Shown here: one piece after another, positions 43,795 to 53,128 of the stretch
How the letters are laid out: every line of letters begins with the position of its first letter
Position numbering within the stretch: position 1 is the first letter of the stretch
Source of the DNA: Bradyrhizobium sp. BR13661
GTDB lineage: Bacteria > Pseudomonadota > Alphaproteobacteria > Rhizobiales > Xanthobacteraceae
Direction: 5' to 3'
DNA: 64,000 nucleotides
NCBI RefSeq assembly: GCF_029892425.1
Contig: NZ_JARXWB010000025.1
Coordinates: 62,001 to 126,000, forward strand
Position numbers and translations under genes: made by a program
Notes under the pieces: model-generated
The model's database searches: none
What the model was told of the DNA's origin: nothing
The model's input: the letters and a program-made list of their open reading frames with translations, nothing else

Positions 43795-45528
43795 ATGACC
43801 AAATATAGCGCTGCACACTATTTTCTTGAGGGGTTGTTGGACATCGGCGTCGATTATATCTTCGCGAATCTCGGCACCGATCATGTATCGCTCATCGAAG
43901 AGATCGCGCGCTGGGACCGCGAGGGGCGGCAACATTCCCGGGTTGTGCTGTGTCCACACGAAGTGGTCGCCGTTCATATGGCCGCAGGCTACGCGCTCGC
44001 AACCGGGCGCGGTCAAGCAGTCTTCGTTCACGTCGATGCCGGAACCGCGAACGCCAGCATGGCTGTGCAGAACGCCTTCCGTTATCGTCTCCCGGTGATG
44101 CTGTTTGCCGGTCGGGCGCCATTTACCCTGCATGGTGAATTGCTGGGGTCGCGCGATACCTATGTCCATTTTATCCAGGACAGCTTCGATCCCGCGAGCA
44201 TCGTACGGCCCTACGTAAAGTGGGAATATTCGCTACCGTCGGGCGTCGTAGTCAAGGAGGCGCTTTCGCGGGGAGCCGCCTTCATGCAGAGTGATCCTGC
44301 AGGGCCGGTGTACATGACGCTGCCGCGGGAAACGCTGGCCGAGTGCTGGGATGAGGCGGCCGTGCGATCCTATCCGCCGGCGCGCTACGGCGCCGTGCGC
44401 GCGGGCGGCATAGAGACAAACCGCGCGATCCAGATCGCTGAAGAATTGATGGCCGCGGAAAATCCCATTGCTGTTACGGCTTATCTGGGTCGCAAGCCGG
44501 AAGCTGTTGCCGTGCTCGATCGCCTTGCGAGAATCTGCGGCATACGCGTGGTCGAGTTCAACGCGATCGACATGAACATTTCTCGGGACTCACCCTGTTT
44601 TGCCGGATTCGACTTGGCGCCGGTGATTGCGGATGCTGATCTCGGCTTGATGCTCGATGTCGACGTTCCCTTTATCCCCCAAGCTCTGCCCGTCGCTTCA
44701 TCGCTGCGTTGGATTCAGGTTGATGTCGACCCCCTGAAATCCGATCTCCCGATGTGGGGCTTTGCGACCGACCTGCGTGTAGCGGGCGACTGCGCCACGG
44801 TGTTGCAACAGGTGCTGGAAATCGTCGAAGCGCGCGCGAGCAATGGCTTCAGATCCAGGGTTGAAGCGCGAATTGCTTCTTGGAGGACCGTCCGCGAGAT
44901 AGCCGAAGCGAAGAGGAAAGCCGCTGCGGCGGAGCCGGGCAGGCACGGAGAGATCAATCCGGCTTACCTGTTCGCGCGCCTTGCCGCTCTGATCTCGCCA
45001 AACGACGTGGTCGTCAACGAGGCTATTCGGAACGCCCAATTGCTGCAGCAGCAACTTCGACGAACCGTTCCTGGTACCTACGTGGGGTTAGCCGGCGGTG
45101 GTCTCGGGTTCAGCGGCGGCATGGCGCTTGGTCTCAAGCTGGCGGAGCCTGATAGACGCGTGATACAGGTCATCGGAGACGGCGCGCTCCATTTTTCTTC
45201 GCCGGATTCCGTCTTCGCAGTTTCCCAGCGGTACAAGCTGCCAATCTTCACTGTTGTGGTCGACAACGGCGGGTGGCAGGCCGTTAAAGCTTCGGTCCAG
45301 CGCGTCTATCCAAACGGTGAGGCGCAACGCAGTGATTCCTTTCAGTCACGGCTTGCGAATTATGGGCAGGGTGAGAAACGAAGCTTCGCCGACATCGCTC
45401 GCGCATTCGGCGCCTATGGCGAAGATGTAGCCGACCCGGGTGAACTTGACGCGGCCATCAAGAACTGTCTTGCGGCAGTCGACGGAGGCCGTGCCGCGCT
45501 TCTCCATGTGCAAATTGAACCACTCTAG
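43795..45528 (+). CDS. Thiamine-diphosphate-dependent decarboxylase/synthase-like enzyme
   Basis: 577 aa from ATG 43795. The PYR domain has CPHEVVAVHMAAGYA with the catalytic Glu (about residue 59). The PP domain has VIGDGALHFSSPDS (about 457-470) ending in VVVDNGGW, the GDG-N(27)-N cofactor motif. Relatives include acetolactate synthase and benzoylformate decarboxylase. In an aromatic cluster, decarboxylation of an arylglyoxylate or other 2-keto acid is plausible. Only sequence family is certain. Confidence 0.85.
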   Translation: MTKYSAAHYFLEGLLDIGVDYIFANLGTDHVSLIEEIARWDREGRQHSRVVLCPHEVVAVHMAAGYALATGRGQAVFVHVDAGTANASMAVQNAFRYRLPVMLFAGRAPFTLHGELLGSRDTYVHFIQDSFDPASIVRPYVKWEYSLPSGVVVKEALSRGAAFMQSDPAGPVYMTLPRETLAECWDEAAVRSYPPARYGAVRAGGIETNRAIQIAEELMAAENPIAVTAYLGRKPEAVAVLDRLARICGIRVVEFNAIDMNISRDSPCFAGFDLAPVIADADLGLMLDVDVPFIPQALPVASSLRWIQVDVDPLKSDLPMWGFATDLRVAGDCATVLQQVLEIVEARASNGFRSRVEARIASWRTVREIAEAKRKAAAAEPGRHGEINPAYLFARLAALISPNDVVVNEAIRNAQLLQQQLRRTVPGTYVGLAGGGLGFSGGMALGLKLAEPDRRVIQVIGDGALHFSSPDSVFAVSQRYKLPIFTVVVDNGGWQAVKASVQRVYPNGEAQRSDSFQSRLANYGQGEKRSFADIARAFGAYGEDVADPGELDAAIKNCLAAVDGGRAALLHVQIEPL

Positions 45529-45614
45529 ATGCCGCCGGTGCGACGCCGGCGGGTTGACACATCCAGTGGTCGTTCGACAATGCGATGACTGATTGCCATC
45601 CAGGAGAGCTACAC

Positions 45615-47228
45615 GTGTCCAGAACGACATCCTTGCTGATGCCTGCGGTTTCAGCTGCGATTTATGTTGCTGCGGTCTCGTCAGCAATCGCCCAGACAAC
45701 TGATATCGCGTCGCCTTCGATCGCTCCGGCGCGCGAATGTTCGGCTCTGGCCGGCCTGAAAATTCAGGATACCACCATTATCACCAAGGCTCTCCACGTG
45801 CCGGAAGCGCCCCCTGGAACGGTGCGCCCGCTGCCGCGCTATCCCGATACGGTGGCTGTTGCACTCCCGTCGAATTGCCTCGTGAACGGCACGATCGATG
45901 AGCGCGTCGGCGTGGACGGCAAGCCTTATGCGATCGGTTTTGCAATCGCCCTGCCGGATCGTTGGAATGGACGATTTCTTTTTCAAGGCGGAGGTGGTTT
46001 GAACGGCACGGTACGCCCGCCGATCGGAGCGCAGGCGGCGGGAGACGTGCCCGCGCTTGCTCGCGGCTTCGCTGTGGTCACGACGGACAGCGGACATCAA
46101 GCTGCCGAGTTCGATGCGTCGTTCATGAAGGATCAGGAAGCCGCGCTGAACTTCGCCAATGCGTCCGTGGGAAAGGTCACTTCAGCCGCAAAGGCGATCG
46201 TCGGTCTCTATTACGGCCAATCAGCAAGTCATTCGTATTTTATCGGCTGCTCGACAGGCGGTCGTGAGGGCATGCTGGCCTCCCAGCGCTATCCGCAAGA
46301 GTTTGATGGCATTGTTTCCGGCGATCCGGCCATGCGTACAGGTCGCTCCAATCTCGGCCTCGCCTGGGCCAATGCCGCCTTTACCGAAATCGCGCCTAAG
46401 GATGCATCCGGAAAGCCGGCTCCGTCCGAGGCATTCTCGGTCGATGAGAGGAAGCTGATCACGGATGCCATACTGGACACCTGCGATGGCAAGGATGGCA
46501 TCAAGGACGGAATGATATTTGATCGCAATGCGTGCCGGTTCGATCCCGCCGTGCTGGCCTGCACCAGTGACAAGCATGATTCCTGCCTCTCTCCGGTCAA
46601 GGTGAGCGCGTTGAAAAAAGCGTTCTCTGGCCCTAAGAACGCCCGTGGAAACCAAGTCTATCCTCCCTTTCCATGGGATGCCGGCGTCGCTGCGGAGGGT
46701 GTTTCCATTCCCGGTATTCTGGTGACCGGCGGACGTAGTCCGGTTGGACCGCCCTACCGGGAAAGCATCAATCTTGATCAGCTTGAAGATGCCGTCGATG
46801 CAAGCGGAATGGAGCGCCTGACGAACACGGCATACTGGACAAATCTCACGAGCTTCTTCGGGCGCGGTGGCAAACTGTTATTCTATCACGGATGGAGCGA
46901 TCCTTGGTTTTCTCCTTTGGACACCCTGGACTACTATGAGCGTATGGCGAGGGATTCCGGCGGCCTGGAGCAGGTGAGGACAACCTCGAGCCGATTTTTT
47001 GCGGTGCCGGGGATGGGGCACTGCCGCAGCGGAGCAACGCTGGAGCGCTTCGACCTTCTCGGCGCGATTGTGAACTGGGTGGAGCAAGGCAAGGCGCCCG
47101 ATCTGGTTATCGCGAGCGGTCCCGGGTTTCCCGGCCGCACCCGTCCACTCTGCCCCTACCCCAAACACGCCAAATACAAAGGCGAAGGTGATCCAGAGTC
47201 TGCCGCGAATTTCGCATGCGTGGAGTGA
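45615..47228 (+). CDS. Tannase/feruloyl esterase family protein, secreted
   Basis: 537 aa from GTG 45615 (CAGGAGAG upstream). Signal peptide LLMPAVSAAIYVAAVSSAIAQ. The catalytic Ser lies in IGCSTGGREGM (about 200-210), preceded by the Cys that pairs with the Cys of the C-terminal GMGHCRSG, the CS-D-HC arrangement of the family. It would hydrolyse an aromatic ester such as a feruloyl or galloyl ester in the periplasm, supplying the ring acids used by the neighbours. Confidence 0.9.
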   Translation: MSRTTSLLMPAVSAAIYVAAVSSAIAQTTDIASPSIAPARECSALAGLKIQDTTIITKALHVPEAPPGTVRPLPRYPDTVAVALPSNCLVNGTIDERVGVDGKPYAIGFAIALPDRWNGRFLFQGGGGLNGTVRPPIGAQAAGDVPALARGFAVVTTDSGHQAAEFDASFMKDQEAALNFANASVGKVTSAAKAIVGLYYGQSASHSYFIGCSTGGREGMLASQRYPQEFDGIVSGDPAMRTGRSNLGLAWANAAFTEIAPKDASGKPAPSEAFSVDERKLITDAILDTCDGKDGIKDGMIFDRNACRFDPAVLACTSDKHDSCLSPVKVSALKKAFSGPKNARGNQVYPPFPWDAGVAAEGVSIPGILVTGGRSPVGPPYRESINLDQLEDAVDASGMERLTNTAYWTNLTSFFGRGGKLLFYHGWSDPWFSPLDTLDYYERMARDSGGLEQVRTTSSRFFAVPGMGHCRSGATLERFDLLGAIVNWVEQGKAPDLVIASGPGFPGRTRPLCPYPKHAKYKGEGDPESAANFACVE

Positions 47229-47451
47229 TGGTATGCGAGCAACAGGCAATCTCGGGATGCTGAATTCAACGGCGGATTGGCTCTGGCTTAAGCCTGCCAG
47301 ATCCCTCCAGTGACGGCGCATACGGCGGTCGTTCCTGTGTCATCGACCTCTACGCAGGCGCGGGCCGTCGGGAGTTGGGCCGGCGCTAACCTTCCGGCAC
47401 CAATTTGGCGGGCCTCGGACCGGCAATAGGGGCCTGTCTCCGTACGGACGA
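47229..47451. other. Spacer upstream of the reductase/dioxygenase operon, no gene
   Basis: About 220 bp after the esterase stop with no credible frame. It contains no clear terminator hairpin. The promoter and operator of the next operon follow at 47452-47495. Confidence 0.5.
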
Positions 47452-47480
47452 TTGACAGGCAATTATTACATGTCTAAAAA
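47452..47480 (+). promoter_or_regulatory. Sigma-70 type promoter of the reductase/dioxygenase operon
   Basis: TTGACA (47452-47457), 17-bp spacer, then TAAAAA (47475-47480). The -35 matches consensus fully, the -10 at four of six bases. The predicted start would be near 47487, inside the adjoining palindrome. Confidence 0.6.
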
Positions 47481-47495
47481 TATGCAAATTCATAT
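47480..47495. promoter_or_regulatory. Putative MarR operator at the -10 of the dioxygenase operon
   Basis: ATATGCAAATTCATAT has inverted arms ATATG/CATAT around six bases and abuts the -10 element. It agrees with the site at 57518-57533 at 11 of 16 positions. Two MarR genes lie between these promoters. Confidence 0.55.
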
Positions 47496-47513
47496 AATTC
47501 GTGAGATGCCTGA

Positions 47514-48461
47514 ATGGACGCCCATCCGCTCAAGCTCAAGGTCAGATCGTGTGCCGCGGAGACGCCGTTCATACGGAGCCTTGTGTTCGACGTGGAGGAC
47601 GGGGTCGTGCCGCGATGGCAGGCCGGCGCACATGTGCGCGTGGCGCTTCCCGATGGAGGCGACCGGCCGTACTCGCTGATGGCTCTGCCGGGCCTGCCCG
47701 GGGGCGCCCTGGCGCTCGGGGTGCTGCGCGAAGAGGCTTCGACCGGCGGCTCGCAGTTCATGCACGCGCTGAAGGTCGGCGATGTCGTCAAGGCAAGTGC
47801 GCCGGTCAACAATTTTCATCTGCATGAGAACGCGGCGCCCGCGCTGCTGTTTGCCGGCGGCATCGGCATCACGCCGATCCTGTCGATGGCGGCGGAGCTC
47901 ACCGCCCGCGCAACTCCGTTTCGCCTGCACTACGCCGGCCGCGCGCAAGGACTGTTGGCGTTTCTGCCGCATCTCCAGGAGATTTGCACGAGAGAACTGT
48001 CCATTCACTATGACAGCGACGAGTCGCGTCTGGACATCGCAACGGCGCTCGGAGACGCAGCCGCGAACTGCCATATCTATGTCTGCGGTCCGGCGGGCAT
48101 GATCGAAGCGGTGAGGGCGGCCGCGCGTGCCAGCATCCCGACCGAGCGCATGCACTACGAGCTCTTCAAGGCGGAGCAGCCAGGTTCGCCCGACCGGCCG
48201 TTCGAGGTCGAACTCAAATCGTCGGGGCAGATCGTCAGCGTTGCAGCCGGTCAGACCATCATCCAGGCGCTGGAAGCGGCGGGGCTCGACGTGCTCTACG
48301 ACTGCCAGCGCGGCGATTGCGGCATCTGCCAGTGCGGCGTGCTCGAAGGGGTGCCTGACCATCGCGACGTCATCCTCAGCGACGACGAGAAGGCGTCCAA
48401 CAAAGTCATGCAGATCTGCGTGTCACGCGCCAAATCGGCGCGTCTGGTGCTGGATCTATGA
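47514..48461 (+). CDS. Ferredoxin-NAD(P) reductase-type electron-transfer protein of a Rieske oxygenase
   Basis: 315 aa. Flavin-binding motif DRPYSLMALP (about 53-62), NAD-binding GGIGITPILSMAAEL (about 115-129) and a C-terminal plant-type [2Fe-2S] domain with YDCQRGDCGICQCGV and a final Cys in MQICVSRAKS. This is the phthalate-dioxygenase-reductase (class IA) layout, also of IacF-type proteins. It delivers electrons from NAD(P)H to the oxygenase encoded next. Confidence 0.92.
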   Translation: MDAHPLKLKVRSCAAETPFIRSLVFDVEDGVVPRWQAGAHVRVALPDGGDRPYSLMALPGLPGGALALGVLREEASTGGSQFMHALKVGDVVKASAPVNNFHLHENAAPALLFAGGIGITPILSMAAELTARATPFRLHYAGRAQGLLAFLPHLQEICTRELSIHYDSDESRLDIATALGDAAANCHIYVCGPAGMIEAVRAAARASIPTERMHYELFKAEQPGSPDRPFEVELKSSGQIVSVAAGQTIIQALEAAGLDVLYDCQRGDCGICQCGVLEGVPDHRDVILSDDEKASNKVMQICVSRAKSARLVLDL

Positions 48462-48478
48462 GGGAGACGAGGCTCGCC

Positions 48479-49819
48479 ATGGCGAAATACGGACGGAATG
48501 CCCACGCGATTGTGGCACTGGTGCGCGACGCCGAAGTGCATCGCGACGTCTATGTCGATCCTGAGATCTTCGAGCTCGAGATGGAGCATCTGTTCCCGAA
48601 CAGCTGGGTCTATGTCGGGCATGCGAGCCAATTGTCGAAGCCCGGCGATTTCATCACCGCCAATATCGGCCGGCAACCAGTGCTGGCGAGCCGCCATACC
48701 GATGGCTCCATCCATGTGTTCTACAATCGCTGTCCGCACAAGGGTGTGAAGATCGCGTCCGAGCCCTGCGGCAACACCGGAAAGTTCTTCCGCTGCCCTT
48801 ATCACGCCTGGTCCTTCAAGACCGACGGCGCACTGCTCGCGATCCCGCTGAAGAAGGGCTACGAGGGCACCGGCTTTGGCGACACCCAGGCAAATGGGGG
48901 GCTGTCGAAAGTCAGGAACGTCGTGATTTATCGCGATTTCATCTTCGCCCGCCTGAACGAGGACGGCGTCTCCTTCGAGGACTATTTCGGCGAGAGCCTC
49001 TCGACCATCGACAACATGGTCGATCGCTCGCCGGAGGGCAAGCTCGCAGTCCAGGCCACGCCGATCCGTTACATGCACACCTGCAACTGGAAGATGCTGG
49101 TCGAAAACCAGACCGACACCTGCCATCCGATGGTCGCGCATGAGAGTTCGGCCGGCACCGCGGTCAAGGTCTGGAAGCGCGAGCAGGGCGATTCCACGGA
49201 GACGCCGATGGCGGTGCAGCTCTACGGTCCCTTCATGAGCCCCTACGAGTTCTACGAGCAGAGCGGCATCAGGATCTGGCCGAACGGCCACGGCCACACC
49301 GGCGTCGCCAACTCCATCCATTCGAACTACTCTGATGTCCCGGGCTATCTCGACCAGATGGTCGCGGCCTACGGCGATGCGCGCGCACACGAGATCCTCG
49401 GCGAGGTCAGGCACAACACCGTGTATTTTCCGAACATCATGGTGAAAGGTGCCGTCCAGATCCTGCGCAACTTCATCCCGATCGCGGTCGACAGGACACT
49501 GGTTGAGAGCTGGGTCTATCGCCTGGTCGGCGCGCCCGACAAGCTCTACGAGCGCGCGCTGATGTACAACCGTTTCATTAACGCGCCGACCTCGATCGTG
49601 GGCCACGACGATCTGGAAATGTACGAGCGGGCGCAGGAAGGGCTGAAATCCAACGGCAATCAATGGGTCAATCTGCGCAGGCTCTACGACAGCCATGAAG
49701 AGCAGGACGTGACCGCGGTGATCAATGGCACCTCTGAGCGGCAGATGCGGAACCAGTTTCATGCTTGGGCGAAATTCATGACCATGGATATGGACAAGCG
49801 CGTCGAGGCCGCCGAATGA
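48479..49819 (+). CDS. Rieske non-haem iron ring-hydroxylating dioxygenase, large subunit
   Basis: 446 aa from ATG 48479, which follows GGGAGACGAGG; ATG 48458 overlaps the reductase stop and is an alternative. Rieske motif NRCPHKG (about 84-90) and RCPYHAWSF (about 104-112). The mononuclear iron site reads ENQTDTCHPMVAHESS (about 202-217, Asp-x2-His-x4-His). The order reductase-large-small resembles iacF-iacC-iacD of indole-acetate loci and the iadC/iadDE type. The substrate is inferred from neighbours. Confidence 0.92.
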   Translation: MAKYGRNAHAIVALVRDAEVHRDVYVDPEIFELEMEHLFPNSWVYVGHASQLSKPGDFITANIGRQPVLASRHTDGSIHVFYNRCPHKGVKIASEPCGNTGKFFRCPYHAWSFKTDGALLAIPLKKGYEGTGFGDTQANGGLSKVRNVVIYRDFIFARLNEDGVSFEDYFGESLSTIDNMVDRSPEGKLAVQATPIRYMHTCNWKMLVENQTDTCHPMVAHESSAGTAVKVWKREQGDSTETPMAVQLYGPFMSPYEFYEQSGIRIWPNGHGHTGVANSIHSNYSDVPGYLDQMVAAYGDARAHEILGEVRHNTVYFPNIMVKGAVQILRNFIPIAVDRTLVESWVYRLVGAPDKLYERALMYNRFINAPTSIVGHDDLEMYERAQEGLKSNGNQWVNLRRLYDSHEEQDVTAVINGTSERQMRNQFHAWAKFMTMDMDKRVEAAE

Positions 49820-50292
49820 TCACCGAAAAGACGATCACCGACCTGGTCTATCGGGAGGCCGAGCTTCTCGACACGATGCAATGGCAGCAATGGCTCGATC
49901 TGTTTCACCCTGAAGGGCGCTACTGGATGCCGCTGGAATGGCAGCAGCAGGATCCGGTGCTGCAGCCGTCGTTGATGTACGAGGATATGCTGCTGCTCAA
50001 GGTGCGGGTCGAGCGCCTGGCCGGCGAGCGGACCTTCAGCCAGAAGCCGAAGAGCCGCTGCCATCATCTGCTGCAGGCGCCGCAGATCGTGGCGTGCGAT
50101 CCCGCTGCGGGCGTCTTCAAGGCGCGGACGTCCTATATCTATACCGAGACGCGCGGCGATCTGCTGGAGCGATATTCGGGATGGGCGTCGCATGAGTTCG
50201 TCGAGATGGGCGATACCCTGAAGATCAAGCTCAAGCGGGTCGATCTCGTCAATTTCGACGCGCCGTTCGGAAACATTCAACTCTTCATGTGA
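49819..50292 (+). CDS. Ring-hydroxylating dioxygenase small (beta) subunit
   Basis: 157 aa from ATG 49819, overlapping the large-subunit stop by one base. The fold is the NTF2/SnoaL-like barrel of beta subunits: LVYREAELLDTMQWQQWLDLF at the start, YWMPLEW, then LLEAPQIV-like text as HHLLQAPQIVACD. It has a structural role in the alpha3beta3 oxygenase. Confidence 0.9.
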   Translation: MTEKTITDLVYREAELLDTMQWQQWLDLFHPEGRYWMPLEWQQQDPVLQPSLMYEDMLLLKVRVERLAGERTFSQKPKSRCHHLLQAPQIVACDPAAGVFKARTSYIYTETRGDLLERYSGWASHEFVEMGDTLKIKLKRVDLVNFDAPFGNIQLFM

Positions 50293-50299
50293 GTATGCC

Positions 50300-51910
50300 T
50301 TGACCGCTACAGTCTATGCCCGCTTTCGTGAAACTGCGCTGCGCCGAGGCGAGGCCGGTTTCTTCAACGTGTTGCCGGAGACGGCCGACATCTACGGCAT
50401 CGCGGGGGGCGAGATTTCCTATCGCGCCATGCTTGATCGTGTGGAGCACTGGCGAGCGGCTTTCGCGCGCCGCGGCTATGGCGAAGGCCACCGGGTCGGG
50501 CTGCTGCTCCAGAACAGGCCGGTGTTCGTCGAGCTATGGTTCGCGCTCAACGCGCTCGGCGTCTCCGTGGTGCCGATCAATCCGGACCTGCGGCTGAGCG
50601 AGCTCGAATACATTATCTCGCATTCCGAGATGAACGCGGTCTTTGTCCTCGCGGAACGACGTGATGAGGTGGAACTGGCGGCGCGTCAGGCCGGCCGGCC
50701 GATCTCGGTCGTGACGGATCAGGACGAGGTTCCCGCGCCCTTCGGCGGTGCGCGGCCTTCGACCGTGGGAGGCGAGGCGAGCGAATGCGCGCTGCTCTAT
50801 ACATCCGGGACAACCGGGCAGCCCAAGGGCTGCGTGCTCACCAACACCTATTTCCTGCATTCCGGAAACTGGTATCGCGACGTCGGCGGATTGATTGATC
50901 TCAAGAATGACGGCGAGCGCATGATCACGCCGCTGCCGCTGTTTCACATGAACGCGATGGCCGTGTCGCTGATGGCCATGCTGTCGGTCGGCGGCAGCCT
51001 GACCATGCTTGATCGCTTCCATCCGCGCACCTGGTGGGCGTCGGTGCGCGACAGCCGCGCCACCTGCCTGCATTATCTCGGCGTGATGCCGTCGATGCTG
51101 ATGAGCGCGCCCGCATCGGAGCAGGACAAGGCGCACACCGTGCGCTTCGGCTTCGGCGCCGGCGTCGACAAGCTCCTGCATGCGCCATTCGAAGAGCGTT
51201 TCGGCTTCCCGCTGCTGGAGGCCTGGGCGATGACCGAGACGGGCAGCGGCGGCGTCATCGCCGCCAACGTCGAGCCACGCAAGATCGGCACCAGCTGTTT
51301 TGGTCGCCCGGCACCGGAGGTTGACGTTCGCATCGTCGATGACAGCGGCCATGATGCGCCGGTCGGGACGCCGGGCGAGCTGCTGGTGCGGCGGGCGGGC
51401 GCGGATCCGCGCTACGGCTTCTTCCGGGAGTACCTGAAGAATCCGGAGGCCACCGCCGAGGCGTGGGACGGTGGCTGGCTCCACACCGGGGATATCGTGT
51501 CGCGCGATGCTGACGGCGATCTCCATTTCGTCGATCGCAAGAAGAACGTGATCCGCCGGTCCGGCGAGAACATTGCCGCGGTCGAGGTCGAGTCCGTCCT
51601 CAACCGCCATCCCGCCATCCGGCAAGCCGCGGTTGCGGCAACGCCCGACCAGGTGCGCGGTGACGAGGTTGCGGCGGTCATCATCGCGGAACAAGGCGGT
51701 GCTGACCGCGCGCTCGCCGAGGACATCGTGCGCTGGAGCCTGGAGCAGATGGCGTATTACAAGGCGCCGGGCTGGATCTCTTTCGTCGACAGCCTGCCGC
51801 TGACCGCGACCGAGAAGATCCAGCGTGGCGGCCTGAAGGATTTTGTTGGCAAGTTGATGCATGACGGTGCGTTTTTCGATCTGCGTGACCTCAAGAAGCG
51901 GCAAGTTTGA
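50300..51910 (+). CDS. AMP-forming acyl/aryl-CoA ligase
   Basis: 536 aa from TTG 50300, 7 bp after the beta-subunit gene. Motifs: LLYTSGTTGQPKGC (about 166-179, AMP loop), EAWAMTETGSGG (about 307-318), TGDIVSRDADGDLHFVDRKK (hinge and A8). It activates a carboxylic acid as a CoA thioester. In this operon that could be an indole- or aryl-acetate or a downstream anthranilate-type acid; family assignment is sure, substrate is not. Confidence 0.9.
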   Translation: MTATVYARFRETALRRGEAGFFNVLPETADIYGIAGGEISYRAMLDRVEHWRAAFARRGYGEGHRVGLLLQNRPVFVELWFALNALGVSVVPINPDLRLSELEYIISHSEMNAVFVLAERRDEVELAARQAGRPISVVTDQDEVPAPFGGARPSTVGGEASECALLYTSGTTGQPKGCVLTNTYFLHSGNWYRDVGGLIDLKNDGERMITPLPLFHMNAMAVSLMAMLSVGGSLTMLDRFHPRTWWASVRDSRATCLHYLGVMPSMLMSAPASEQDKAHTVRFGFGAGVDKLLHAPFEERFGFPLLEAWAMTETGSGGVIAANVEPRKIGTSCFGRPAPEVDVRIVDDSGHDAPVGTPGELLVRRAGADPRYGFFREYLKNPEATAEAWDGGWLHTGDIVSRDADGDLHFVDRKKNVIRRSGENIAAVEVESVLNRHPAIRQAAVAATPDQVRGDEVAAVIIAEQGGADRALAEDIVRWSLEQMAYYKAPGWISFVDSLPLTATEKIQRGGLKDFVGKLMHDGAFFDLRDLKKRQV

Positions 51911-51912
51911 CC

Positions 51913-52641
51913 ATGGCCCAGATCCGCACGACGCTCATCACCGGCGGCAATTCCGGAATCGGCGAGGCGCTGGCGAAAAGGCTCGTCGAGAGCGGACAAC
52001 GCGTGGTCTCGGTCGGGCTGGAGAAGCCCACCTGGACGCATGATCTGCTCGCGGCCTATCGCGCTGATCTCTCCAATATCGAAGAGACACGCGCGATCGC
52101 AGAGGAAATCTGCCGCGATCATGCAGTCGATCGCCTCGTGCACAATGCGGGTGTCATCCTGCCGAACCTGCTGCCCGATGCGAAGCCGGAAGACATTCTG
52201 ATGCTGGCGCAGCTGCACCTGGGCGCGCCGATGCTGCTGACCCAGGCGGCGCTGGAGGGAATGCGTTCGCGCCGCTTCGGGCGCATCGTCTTCGTCTCTT
52301 CGCGCGCCGCGATGGGGGCGGCGACGCGTTCGGCTTATTCGGCGACCAAGGCCGGCGTGCATGGCATGGCGCGCACCTGGGCGCTGGAGCTCGCCTCCGG
52401 TGGCATCACCGTGAACGTGGTCGCGCCGGGCCCGATCCTGACCGACAATTTCTGGGGCATCATCCCGAAGGGCTCCGAGCAGCAGGAGCGGATGGCGCGC
52501 AACGTTCCGGTCGGGCGGCTCGGCTCGCGCGAGGACGTGGCTCACGCGATCGAATTCTTCCTCGACGAACGCTCGGACTTCGTGACCGGGCAGGTGCTCT
52601 ACGTCTGCGGTGGCACCAGCCTCGTCGGCCTCGGCCCTTAA
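51913..52641 (+). CDS. Short-chain dehydrogenase/reductase of the dioxygenase operon
   Basis: 242 aa from ATG 51913, 2 bp after the ligase. Cofactor loop LITGGNSGIGEAL (about 9-21), catalytic Ser in VFVSSRAAM and YSATKAG (about 146-152). It may act on the diol made by the Rieske oxygenase, as IacE does in known loci (about one third identity was reported for such sets in other genera; not computed here). It ends 4 bp from the convergent MarR gene. Confidence 0.9.
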   Translation: MAQIRTTLITGGNSGIGEALAKRLVESGQRVVSVGLEKPTWTHDLLAAYRADLSNIEETRAIAEEICRDHAVDRLVHNAGVILPNLLPDAKPEDILMLAQLHLGAPMLLTQAALEGMRSRRFGRIVFVSSRAAMGAATRSAYSATKAGVHGMARTWALELASGGITVNVVAPGPILTDNFWGIIPKGSEQQERMARNVPVGRLGSREDVAHAIEFFLDERSDFVTGQVLYVCGGTSLVGLGP

Positions 52642-52645
52642 ATCA

Positions 52646-53128
52646 TCAGATCTGGTTTTGCCGGATATTCTCGACCATCTTGGCCAGCACGCGCGCGCAG
52701 ACCTCGATGTCGTCAGGCTCAATGCCTTCGATCAGCTTGTCGTAATTGTTAGCCATGATCGGCCAGATCTTGCGCAGCAGGGCCTCGCCTTCAGGCGTTA
52801 GTCCCACGACGCGACGGCGTTGGTCTTCCTCGGCGATCTCACGCTTCACGAGGCCCGACGACACCATGGATTCGACCATGCGGCTCGCCGTCGACTGCTC
52901 GGTCACCGCGAGAACGGCGATCTCGTTGACCGTCAGGGTCTTGTAGATGAACAGCACCGACAACGTCCGGAACACGACATTGTTGATGCCGTGCTCGCTG
53001 AGATCGCGGTTCTGGTCGAGGTTCCAGCGATTGGCGAGCCGGTTGAACAGATACGGGATGTAGGTTTGCAGCTGGTCCCTGGTCCTCGGCGGACCTGACT
53101 TCCATCGGCTCTTGGATTCTCTGGCCAT
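52646..53128 (-). CDS. MarR family regulator, first of two
   Basis: 160 aa from ATG 53128; the long upstream open frame is only a shadow of the next gene. Winged-helix core: LTVNEIAVLAVTEQSTASRMVES (in part, about 67-85), the wing EEDQRRRVVGLTPEG (about 99-113). Start and the upstream MarR stop share a base (TAATG), so the two are translationally coupled. MarR regulators control the iac and iad auxin loci (IacR, IadR). Confidence 0.9.
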   Translation of the reverse strand: MARESKSRWKSGPPRTRDQLQTYIPYLFNRLANRWNLDQNRDLSEHGINNVVFRTLSVLFIYKTLTVNEIAVLAVTEQSTASRMVESMVSSGLVKREIAEEDQRRRVVGLTPEGEALLRKIWPIMANNYDKLIEGIEPDDIEVCARVLAKMVENIRQNQI

